Of a DNA stretch of 64,000 nt, positions 26,716 to 34,310 are shown piece by piece. The DNA lies in contig JADZGD010000064.1 of assembly GCA_020854055.1 (NCBI GenBank), positions 1 to 64,000 on the forward strand, given 5' to 3'. Below the pieces are notes generated by a model. It saw only the letters and a list, made by a program, of their open reading frames with translations, did not search any database and was not told the origin of the DNA. The first letter of the stretch is position 1. Every line of letters begins with the position of its first letter. This stretch comes from Bryobacterales bacterium. GTDB taxonomy: Bacteria > Acidobacteriota > Terriglobia > Bryobacterales > Bryobacteraceae. A program made the translations under genes and the position numbers.

Positions 26716-27783
26716 TTATTCGGAATCGAGCGTCTGCAGGACACCCCGGATGTAGCCCAGCGCGAAGGCCATGCCGGCGTGCCAGGACGCCCCGCAGGTC
26801 ATCTGCGGCGTGTGGTCCGGGATGATGACGCCGTCGAAGTTGTTCTTGCGCAGGATTTTCAGCATCCGCACCATGTCCACCTCGCCCTCGTCAATAAAGA
26901 CCTCGTGATATTTCGGCACCTTGCCGCGCACGTTGCGAAGGTGCACGTAGGAGATCGCCTTCTGGCCGCTGTAGTGGTCGATCATTTGGTAGAGGTCGCT
27001 GTCGTCGGCCATCTCGCCCAGCGTTCCGATGCAGCACTCGAGTGAATTGGACCGGCTGGGAATGATGTCGAGCAACTTCTGGTAGAGACCGCGCTTGTAA
27101 ACCAGCCGGGCGGTACCGCGAAGTTCCGGCATCGGGGGATCGTCGGGATGGGCGGCCAGCCTTACACCAGCCTCTTCGGCCACCGGCACTACCGCTCTCA
27201 GGAAGTCCGACACCCGCTGCCACATCTGGTCCGCGCTCACCGGGCCGACCACGCCCGGCGCGGCATCGGGGTCGTAGACCATGTTCCAGATCTGCCCGGC
27301 GGGAATCGGCGTCTGCTTCCATTTACTCAAATCGAACCCGACCGATTCGGCGCCGCCGCGCGCCCACGGGCCCACCACGTGACCCCAGACGCCGGCCAGG
27401 GTGAAGCAATAGCCCATCACCGGAATCCCCACCTGCCCCAACCGCCGGATGGTGGTTTTGATATCTTCCAGTTGCGCCTGCTTTTGCGGTCCATCGAGCA
27501 GCACGTCGTACCAGTGGGAGGGATCGAAGTTCTCGATCGCGTACAGTTCCAGCCCGGCGGCGTTGATGGAGTCTTTCAGCTCCGATAGCTCCTTCACCGT
27601 CCATAGTTTGCCGCGATTATCGCTGATACCCCACGAACGCTGGCCGTCAGTTTCGGGCAGCTTGGGCGAATCGTGGAAGTAATCCACCATGTGGGCGATG
27701 ATGTGGGTCGCCCCCGCCTGTTTGGCGAACTGAAAATTTTCCGGCGTCAGCATGTGCCGGTACAGTCCCAGACCGAGTTTCAA
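26716..27783 (-). CDS. uxuA: mannonate dehydratase
   Basis: 355 residues. UxuA converts D-mannonate to 2-keto-3-deoxy-gluconate in the hexuronate pathway. Recognisable blocks: GATHIIAHMVDYF, VGIPVMGYCFTLAGVWGH, VRLAAHPDDPPMPELRGTAR, SLECCIGTLGEM and IPDHTPQMTCGASWHAGMAF, with the metal-binding His/Cys/His set. The TTG at 27781-27783 is well supported by AAGGAGG 7 bases upstream. It heads the uxuA-MFS operon and diverges from the RraA-like gene. No fructuronate reductase (uxuB) or isomerase (uxaC) is in the window. Confidence 0.94.
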   Translation of the reverse strand: MKLGLGLYRHMLTPENFQFAKQAGATHIIAHMVDYFHDSPKLPETDGQRSWGISDNRGKLWTVKELSELKDSINAAGLELYAIENFDPSHWYDVLLDGPQKQAQLEDIKTTIRRLGQVGIPVMGYCFTLAGVWGHVVGPWARGGAESVGFDLSKWKQTPIPAGQIWNMVYDPDAAPGVVGPVSADQMWQRVSDFLRAVVPVAEEAGVRLAAHPDDPPMPELRGTARLVYKRGLYQKLLDIIPSRSNSLECCIGTLGEMADDSDLYQMIDHYSGQKAISYVHLRNVRGKVPKYHEVFIDEGEVDMVRMLKILRKNNFDGVIIPDHTPQMTCGASWHAGMAFALGYIRGVLQTLDSE

Positions 27784-27867
27784 TCGAATCCTCCTTCGGT
27801 AAACTCCTGTTGTACCTCACCTGGGGGCTCGAACGCGCGCCGGAGGATCGGCTAAGCTGAGTGGTTG

Positions 27868-28563
27868 ATGAACACGCTCTGGGAAGACGACGCACAACTT
27901 TTCGCCATCGCGCGCCGGGAACTGTTCACCGCCGTGGCGGGCGACGTGATGGACAAGATGAAACTGCTGCATCAGTTTCTGCCGGCTGCTATCAAGCCGG
28001 TCCACCGCGAGATGGTCGCCATCGGCAGGGCCATGCCGGTGCTGGAAGCCGACTACTTCGAGGAGGTCTGGGACGGCGGTTACAATCCCATCTCCCGCAA
28101 GCCCTTCGGCATGATGTTCGAAGCCCTGGATAGCTTGCAGAAGGACGAAATCTACATCTGCACCGGCTCCTCGCCCACTTACGCGTTGTGGGGCGAACTG
28201 ATGAGCGTGCGCGCCATGCGCTGCGGCGCCGCCGGAGCCATTCTGGACGGGCCTTCACGCGATACCCGGGGCATTCTCGACCTGAAGTTCCCAACCTTCG
28301 CCCGCGGCACGTATGCCCAGGACCAGGGCGCTCGCGGCAAGGTGCTGGACTTCCGTATCCCAATTGAGATCGAGGGCGTGCGCATCCAACCCGGCGATAT
28401 CCTGTTCGGCGATGAGGACGGCGTCCTGGTGGTGCCGAAAGCGGCCGAGCGCGAAGTGTTTCATCGCGCCATCGAGAAGGCGCGCAAGGAGAAGACGGTT
28501 CGCAAAGCGATCGAAGGCGGTATGACCGCCCGGCAGGCGTTCGATGAGTTTGGCATCCTATAA
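27868..28563 (+). CDS. RraA/HMG-aldolase-like protein
   Basis: 231 residues with the RraA fold signature GELMSVRAMRCGAAGAILDG followed by SRDT (Arg and Asp of the metal/substrate site) and the late block IQPGDILFGDEDGVLVVP. Catalytic members are class II pyruvate aldolases (4-hydroxy-4-methyl-2-oxoglutarate aldolase type); others are RNase E regulators. In this setting an aldolase splitting a 2-keto-3-deoxy sugar acid is the better guess, but that is inference. It diverges from uxuA and is followed 3 bases later by the UroD-family gene. Confidence 0.85.
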   Translation: MNTLWEDDAQLFAIARRELFTAVAGDVMDKMKLLHQFLPAAIKPVHREMVAIGRAMPVLEADYFEEVWDGGYNPISRKPFGMMFEALDSLQKDEIYICTGSSPTYALWGELMSVRAMRCGAAGAILDGPSRDTRGILDLKFPTFARGTYAQDQGARGKVLDFRIPIEIEGVRIQPGDILFGDEDGVLVVPKAAEREVFHRAIEKARKEKTVRKAIEGGMTARQAFDEFGIL

Positions 28564-28566
28564 TCG

Positions 28567-29826
28567 ATGACCTCGAGAGAGCGTATCCGCACTGCTGTCA
28601 GCCACCGCGAACCCGACCGCATTCCGGTCGACTTCGGTGGCTCCACCGTCACGGGAATCCACATCAGCGTAGTGGCCGCGCTGCGCGACCATTATGGGCT
28701 CGACAAGCATCCGGTGAAGGTCTTCGACACCACGCAGATGCTGGGCCAGGTGGAGGACGACCTGCGCGACGCAATGGGCATCGATACCACGCCGGTGGTT
28801 CCGCCGCGAGCCAGTTTTGGCTTCCGGCTGGAAGACTGGAAACCCTGGCGCATGTACGACGGCCTGGAGATCCTGGTCCCGGGCGGCTTCGAGGTAACCA
28901 TCGATGAAAAAGGCGATACGCTGATCCACCCGCAAGGCGACCGCGGCGCGCCCCCGAGCGGGCGCATGCCCAAGGATGGCTACTTCTTCGACGCGATCAT
29001 CCGCCAGCCGGCATTCGACGAAGGCGACCTGGACCCGCGCGACAACGTCGTGGAGCACGCGCCCATCAGCGACGCCGACGTCGACTGGTTCGAAGCCGCA
29101 ATCCGCCAGGCGGCGGCCAGCGGGCGCGCGGTGATGATCAAGGTGGGCTCCGGATTGGGCGACATCGCCACCATTCCGGGCATCTCGCTGAAGTATCCCA
29201 AGGGCATTCGAGACATCGCGGAGTGGTACATGTCCACCCGCACGCGTCCCGATTACGTGCGCGCCATGTTCGAGGCGCAGGTGGAAGCGCTGATCAGCAA
29301 CATGAGCCGCATCAACGCGCGCGCCGGCGGTCTGGTGGACGTAATCTACCTTTGCGGAACGGACTTCGGCACCCAGAAATCCACCTTCTGTTCGGTGGAT
29401 ACCTACCGCGGCCTGTGGCTGCCCTACTACAAGCGGCTGGCCGATTGGATTCATTCGAATACCGGCTGGAAGGTCTTCAAACACTCGTGCGGCGCGGTCG
29501 GGAAACTGCTCGATGCGTTCATCGATTCGGGTTTTGACATCATCAACCCGGTGCAGGTAACCGCCGCCGGCATGGATCCGGCCACGCTCAAGTCAAGGCA
29601 CGGCGACCGCATCACGTTCTGGGGCGGTGGCGTTGATACGCAGAAGACGCTGGCATTCGGGACTCCGGGCGAGGTGCGGGAGCAGGCGCTGCGCCACCTG
29701 GACATCTTCTCCAAGGGCGGAGGCTACGTCTTCAACGTGGTGCACAACATCCAGGCGCAAACACCAGTAGCCAATGTCATCGCCATGATGGATGCCGTGG
29801 CCGAGTTCAACGGCGCGCGTCAGTAG
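28567..29826 (+). CDS. uroporphyrinogen decarboxylase-family protein (methyltransferase-like)
   Basis: 419 residues, a UroD-fold protein. It starts MTSRERIRTAVSHREPDRIP, the common opening of the MtaA/CmuA-like and uncharacterised UroD subgroup rather than heme HemE, and contains FKHSCGAVGKLLDAFIDSGF, the His-x-Cys zinc-binding type site of methylcobamide methyltransferases. Relatives move methyl groups from corrinoid cofactors. It is translationally close to the RraA-like gene. Possible roles include demethylation of methoxylated sugars; no corrinoid-protein gene is adjacent. It is not the heme-pathway HemE. Confidence 0.8.
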   Translation: MTSRERIRTAVSHREPDRIPVDFGGSTVTGIHISVVAALRDHYGLDKHPVKVFDTTQMLGQVEDDLRDAMGIDTTPVVPPRASFGFRLEDWKPWRMYDGLEILVPGGFEVTIDEKGDTLIHPQGDRGAPPSGRMPKDGYFFDAIIRQPAFDEGDLDPRDNVVEHAPISDADVDWFEAAIRQAAASGRAVMIKVGSGLGDIATIPGISLKYPKGIRDIAEWYMSTRTRPDYVRAMFEAQVEALISNMSRINARAGGLVDVIYLCGTDFGTQKSTFCSVDTYRGLWLPYYKRLADWIHSNTGWKVFKHSCGAVGKLLDAFIDSGFDIINPVQVTAAGMDPATLKSRHGDRITFWGGGVDTQKTLAFGTPGEVREQALRHLDIFSKGGGYVFNVVHNIQAQTPVANVIAMMDAVAEFNGARQ

Positions 29827-30125
29827 GCCAGCGTGCCGGTGCGCGGCGCCTCATCCGGATTGGGCAGATAGAGTGTTTTGCAGTGCTCGCAGCGGTAGAT
29901 CTCGGCGTTTTCGCCGAACTTCCGCTTCACTTCGTCCCCGAAAAAATACCAGCGCTTCAAGTGGCCCGCGCACAGCTTGCCCTTGGCGTCTTTCTCGTTG
30001 CAGGCGCGCATGCGCAGAAGACGGCGCTTCACTTTGGTTCCATCCGGGAGCGTGTCGACCAGTTCGGTGGCGGGCATAGTGTCCGGAGTGGTTGGATGCG
30101 GGTTGGCCATGACGATCGATTCCAT
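29820..30125 (-). CDS. small putative zinc-binding protein
   Basis: About 101 residues from ATG 30125 (or 30110, 96 residues). Two Cys-containing segments, RACNEKDAKGKLCAGHLK and YRCEHCKTLYL, could form one zinc ribbon. Between them lies an aromatic/basic stretch RWYFFGDEVKRKFG. No membrane helix. Function unknown; it reads like a conserved small cytosolic protein. Its stop overlaps the end of the convergent UroD-family gene by 7 bases and its start diverges from GH78. Confidence 0.65.
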   Translation of the reverse strand: MESIVMANPHPTTPDTMPATELVDTLPDGTKVKRRLLRMRACNEKDAKGKLCAGHLKRWYFFGDEVKRKFGENAEIYRCEHCKTLYLPNPDEAPRTGTLAY

Positions 30126-30146
30126 TTTATCATCGGTGATCAGGCC

Positions 30147-30184
30147 GCTCTTGCGGACATGACATGCTCTTGCGGGCATGATAT
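30147..30184. repeat. two tandem 19-bp direct repeats in a divergent promoter
   Basis: GCTCTTGCGGACATGACAT (30147-30165) is followed directly by GCTCTTGCGGGCATGATAT (30166-30184), 17 of 19 bases identical. It fills the space between the small zinc-protein gene and the first rhamnosidase, right where a regulator would bind; it ends 17 bases before the rhamnosidase ATG. Confidence 0.65.
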
Positions 30185-30201
30185 AAGGTGTGGGCCGTTT
30201 T

Positions 30202-33200
30202 ATGAATCGATATCCGGTAATCCTCATGGCTGTCCTGCTGGCGGCCCCGTGCGCTACCGCAGCCCTCATTCCCGTCCATCTGCGCTGCGAGTATCTCGAC
30301 AACCCGCAGGGAATCGACGCGCCGAAACCCCGCCTCAGTTGGGTGCTGATAGCCCGTCCGGTAACGTTGCGCAACCAGTCGCAATCGGCCTATCGTGTGC
30401 TGGTAGCCTCCTCGGTCATCAAACTTGCCGCCAACCAGGGCGACGTTTGGGATAGCGGCAAGGTGCCTTCCTCCGAACAGGCTCAGGTGGAATATGCCGG
30501 GCCGGCGCTTGCCAGCCGCCGCCCCTACTTCTGGAAAGTGCAGGTCTGGGACAACGCGGGCTCGGCATCACGCTGGAGCGCTCCAGCCCGCTGGTCGATG
30601 GGAATTCTCACGCGCGGCGAGTGGCAGGCCAAGTGGATCTGGGATCCCGCCACCGTTGTCGCGCCCGGCGCCGACGCCAGGTCCCGCGCGGCCTCTCACA
30701 ACGGATATCTATCGCGCATGTCCGATCACCCCACGGAGTTCCGCTGGGTGGGTGTCGATCTGGGCAGTCCCAAGACCGTAGACGCCGTGCGCCTCTGGCC
30801 GGCCCAATCGGAGCGCGGCAGCCGTCCCTTCCAGTATCCGGTGCGCCTGCGAGTGGAGTCGGGCACCGATGCCGCCTTCTCCTCTCCCGGGACACTGGTC
30901 GAATTCAGTGATGCCGATGTCAGGGTGCCCCGACCAGGCGCCTATGCCGAATACAAGTTTCCGCCGGTCACCGCTCGATTCATCCGCGTGCTGTCGCTCA
31001 AATCCGGCGGCGGCTCCGATGTTGCCCGTGGCCTGGCGCTGGCCGAAATGGAAGTGATGTCCTCGGGCGTCAATGTGGCACGCGGCGCCAAGGTGCTGGC
31101 ATTCGACGTCAGTGAAAACGGCGGCTGGTCGCGCACCAACCTGGTGGATGGCCGCACCCGGCTGATCGAACTGGTTCCGCCCGTTCAACCGGTGGCCGCC
31201 TTTCGCAAGAGCTTCCAGGTGAACGGCACGGTGAAACGCGCCACCGCCTACGCCACCGCGCGTGGCGTCTATCAACTTCGGGTGAACGGCAAAGCCGCCG
31301 ATGACCGTGTGCTGGCGCCCGAGTTTACGGACTACGCCCGCCGCATCCAGTACCAGACCTACGACGTCACCCGCGACATCCGGCCCGGTGAAAACGTGGT
31401 GGCGGCGCTGGTCGGCGCCGGATGGTACGCAGGCCGTGTCGGTCTTTACCAGCGCCAAATGTACGGCGTGCAGACAGCGTTGCTGGCGCGCCTGGAAGTG
31501 GAGTTGACCAACGGCCGCACAATCACCGTGGTGAGCGATGAAACCTGGAAGCGCGATCCGGCTCCGGCCATGGTCTCCTCCGACATGCTCGATGGCGACC
31601 TGTACGACGCTTGCCGTGAACACCCCGGCTGGGATGCCCCCGGGTTCTCCGCCAACGGATGGAAGTCCGCCGAGGCCGATGCTTCGCCGGGCGGCGCGGC
31701 GCTTTCGGCGCAGCCCAACGAGCCGATACGCCCGATGTTGGAGCACAAGCCGGTGAAGCTGTCTTCCCCCGAAAAAGGCGTCTACATCTTTGACATGGGG
31801 CAGAACATGGTGGGCTGGTGCCGTCTGAAGGTGGCCGGCGCTCGCGGCCAGAAGATCACGCTGCGCTATGGAGAGGCGCTGAACGATAACGGCACGCTCT
31901 ACACCGTGAACCTGCGGGGCGCGCTGCAAACGGACGCATTCATCCTGAAAGGGGGAGGCGAAGAGACGTTTGAGCCGATGTTCACTTACCACGGTTTCCG
32001 TTACGTTGAATTGACGGGTGTTACTGAGCCGCCCACGCTCAGCACGCTGACGGGCCGTGTGATCTACTCCGGGGCGCCGGGCGCGGGCACGTTTCATAGC
32101 TCGAGTCCGCTCGCCAACCGGTTGATGAGCAACATTCTCTGGACCCAGCGCGGCAACATGTACAGCGTTCCCACCGACTGCCCACAGCGTGACGAGCGCC
32201 TGGGCTGGATGGGCGACGCCCAAACCTTCTCCCAAACCGCCATTTTCAACATGGATATGGCCGGTTTCTATACGAAATGGGCGCTCGACATCCGCGACGA
32301 CCAGGCTCCCAGCGGCCAGTTCCCCGACTACGCGCCGAACCCCGGTATTCGCCAACAGCCTCCGCGCCAGGTGGGCGCCCCGGCCTGGGGTGACGCCGGC
32401 GTCATCGTTCCATGGCGGGTATGGGAGAACTACGGCGACAAGCGAATTCTCGAAGAGCAGTACCCCGCGGCCCGCCGCTGGGTGGAATTCATCCGCCAAA
32501 ACAACCCGAACCACCTATGGGAAAACCAGCGCGCCGCCGACTATAACGACTGGGTGAACGGAGACTTCATCATCAAGGACGGCTGGCCCACCACTGGTGC
32601 TGCCATTCCCAAGCCGGTCTTCGCCACTGCGTTCTGGGCACACTCTACGAACCTGCTGGCGCAAATGGCTGCGATCCTCGGCAAGACCTCGGAGGCCGCC
32701 GCGTACCACCAGTTGTTTGAAGACATTCGCGCCGCTTTCAATCGCGCCTGGGTAAAGCCTGATGGCGTCATCGAAGGAGACACCCAGGCCGGCTACGCGC
32801 TGGCGCTGCACTTCAACCTGCTGCCGGATGAGATGCGCCCGCTCGCGCTGAAACATTTGAATGCCGGGCTGGACCGCTATCACGGCCACCTCTCCACCGG
32901 CATTCACGCCACCAGCCGGCTGATGCTGGAACTGGCGCGCGGCGGTGAGACGGCCCGGGCCTACAACGCCCTGCTGATGCGCAGTTTCCCCTCCTGGGGA
33001 TTCATGATCGACAACGGCGCCACCACCATCTGGGAGCGCTGGGACGGCTACGTGAAAGGGCGCGGCTTCCAGAACCCCGGCATGAATTCGTTCAATCACT
33101 GGGCCTTCGGCGCGGTGGGCGAATGGATGTGGCGGGTGATCGCCGGCCTCAATCCCGACGCCGCCGCGCCCGGCTACGCCCACTTCGTGGTGCGGCCCCA

Positions 33201-33456
33201 GCCAGGTGGGGGATTGACCTCGGCCACCAGTGAGTACAACTCCATTCGCGGACCCATTCGTATCCGCTGGAACATCGCCGCCAAGGTCTTTACATTGCAG
33301 GTTTCCGTACCAGTAAACAGTTCAGCCACCGTCTGGGTGCCGGGCTCTGATGCCAAGTCCGATGTAGCCGGCCTGGCGCCCCAAGCGGGTGGAACCGGAG
33401 CCACGGCGTTCCGCGTCGGCTCCGGCAATTACGTGTTCCGCTCCACTTTCCAGTAG
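30202..33456 (+). CDS. alpha-L-rhamnosidase, GH78, exported, with inserted discoidin-like domain
   Basis: About 1084 residues with a signal peptide (RYPVILMAVLLAAPCATA). ATG 30202 is preferred to the GTG at 30190. Order: fibronectin-like N domain (LRCEYLDNPQGIDAPKPRLS), an inserted F5/8-type-C-like segment (about 170-310, with a NVARGAKVLAFD repeat start), the rhamnosidase beta domain, then the alpha/alpha barrel with TDCPQRDERLGWMGDAQ and WGFMIDNGATTIWERWDGY, where GH78 catalytic acids lie. It releases terminal L-rhamnose from rhamnogalacturonan or glycosides. The SDR gene follows within 11 bases. Confidence 0.93.
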   Translation: MNRYPVILMAVLLAAPCATAALIPVHLRCEYLDNPQGIDAPKPRLSWVLIARPVTLRNQSQSAYRVLVASSVIKLAANQGDVWDSGKVPSSEQAQVEYAGPALASRRPYFWKVQVWDNAGSASRWSAPARWSMGILTRGEWQAKWIWDPATVVAPGADARSRAASHNGYLSRMSDHPTEFRWVGVDLGSPKTVDAVRLWPAQSERGSRPFQYPVRLRVESGTDAAFSSPGTLVEFSDADVRVPRPGAYAEYKFPPVTARFIRVLSLKSGGGSDVARGLALAEMEVMSSGVNVARGAKVLAFDVSENGGWSRTNLVDGRTRLIELVPPVQPVAAFRKSFQVNGTVKRATAYATARGVYQLRVNGKAADDRVLAPEFTDYARRIQYQTYDVTRDIRPGENVVAALVGAGWYAGRVGLYQRQMYGVQTALLARLEVELTNGRTITVVSDETWKRDPAPAMVSSDMLDGDLYDACREHPGWDAPGFSANGWKSAEADASPGGAALSAQPNEPIRPMLEHKPVKLSSPEKGVYIFDMGQNMVGWCRLKVAGARGQKITLRYGEALNDNGTLYTVNLRGALQTDAFILKGGGEETFEPMFTYHGFRYVELTGVTEPPTLSTLTGRVIYSGAPGAGTFHSSSPLANRLMSNILWTQRGNMYSVPTDCPQRDERLGWMGDAQTFSQTAIFNMDMAGFYTKWALDIRDDQAPSGQFPDYAPNPGIRQQPPRQVGAPAWGDAGVIVPWRVWENYGDKRILEEQYPAARRWVEFIRQNNPNHLWENQRAADYNDWVNGDFIIKDGWPTTGAAIPKPVFATAFWAHSTNLLAQMAAILGKTSEAAAYHQLFEDIRAAFNRAWVKPDGVIEGDTQAGYALALHFNLLPDEMRPLALKHLNAGLDRYHGHLSTGIHATSRLMLELARGGETARAYNALLMRSFPSWGFMIDNGATTIWERWDGYVKGRGFQNPGMNSFNHWAFGAVGEWMWRVIAGLNPDAAAPGYAHFVVRPQPGGGLTSATSEYNSIRGPIRIRWNIAAKVFTLQVSVPVNSSATVWVPGSDAKSDVAGLAPQAGGTGATAFRVGSGNYVFRSTFQ

Positions 33457-33466
33457 GAGACGTTTC

Positions 33467-34285
33467 ATGAAGACGCGCGCGGCCATACCCGGCCGCTTTC
33501 ACAACCGGACCGCGATTGTTACCGGCGGTGCCTCCGGCATCGGCCGCGCCGTTGTGGAGGAACTGCTGCAAGAAGGCGCTTCGGTTTGCTTTCTGGATTC
33601 GAGCGGCACCGGCGCGGCGCTGGCCTCCGAATGGGCCGGCCGCGGCGCGGGCGTCATGTTCTGCCACGGCGATGTCAGCGACGAGGCATTTTGCCGCGCT
33701 TCGGTGGATTACGCAGCTTCCCGTTGGGGCCGCGTGGATTACCTGGTAAACAACGCCTTTTCGTTCAACGCCAAGGGCCTCGACGCCACCCATGCGGACT
33801 GGAGCCGCGTGATGGATGTGGGTCCGGTAGCCTACGCCCGCCTGGCGCAACTGGTGGTGGAGCCGATGAAGCTGGCCGGCGGCGGGGCGATTGTGAATGT
33901 CTCCAGCATCTCCGCGTTCATTGCCCAACCCAACCGTTGGACGTATAATGCGGCCAAGGGCGCCGTACACACGCTGACCAAGTGTATGGCCCTCGATCTG
34001 GCGCCATACGGCATCCGTGTCAACAGCGTGAGCCCGGGCTGGATCTGGACGCAGGAAGTGGACAAGGCGGCCGCCGGAGACCGCCGGCGCTGGGAGCCCG
34101 TCTGGGGGCAGTTCCACATGTTGGAGCGTTGCGGCGACCCGGTGGAGGTTGCCGGGCCAATCCTGTTTTTGTTGAGCGACGATGCTTCGTTCATCACCGC
34201 CGCCGACCTGGCTGTAGATGGCGGCTATCAGGGGTTGGGAAGTGAAGGGATCGGAAAGGCCAGCAAGTTTGCAGGCTCCGCTTAG
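33467..34285 (+). CDS. short-chain dehydrogenase/reductase (possible sugar dehydrogenase)
   Basis: 272 residues. Classical SDR: cofactor motif VTGGASGIGRAV, NNA at YLVNNAF, catalytic Ser in VNVSSISAF, and the YxxxK pair in TYNAAKGAV; the tail has the usual VNSVSPGWIWT and AADLAVDGGY. ATG 33467 has AGGAG 9 bases upstream. It sits between GH78 and the heme/TPR protein, so oxidation of a released sugar such as L-rhamnose is plausible (inference). Cofactor preference was not determined. Confidence 0.88.
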   Translation: MKTRAAIPGRFHNRTAIVTGGASGIGRAVVEELLQEGASVCFLDSSGTGAALASEWAGRGAGVMFCHGDVSDEAFCRASVDYAASRWGRVDYLVNNAFSFNAKGLDATHADWSRVMDVGPVAYARLAQLVVEPMKLAGGGAIVNVSSISAFIAQPNRWTYNAAKGAVHTLTKCMALDLAPYGIRVNSVSPGWIWTQEVDKAAAGDRRRWEPVWGQFHMLERCGDPVEVAGPILFLLSDDASFITAADLAVDGGYQGLGSEGIGKASKFAGSA

Positions 34286-34310
34286 CGGATTGGAGCGGCT
34301 GGCTTGGGGG

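Noticed and set aside
28567-29826. HemE (heme biosynthesis)
   Set aside because: N-terminal and metal-site patterns fit the methyltransferase-like UroD subgroup and no heme genes are near.
30709-32514. 601-codon open frame antisense to the first GH78
   Set aside because: GC-rich shadow of the real gene: Val/Gly/His-rich text, no domain, no ribosome site; the plus-strand frame is a complete rhamnosidase.
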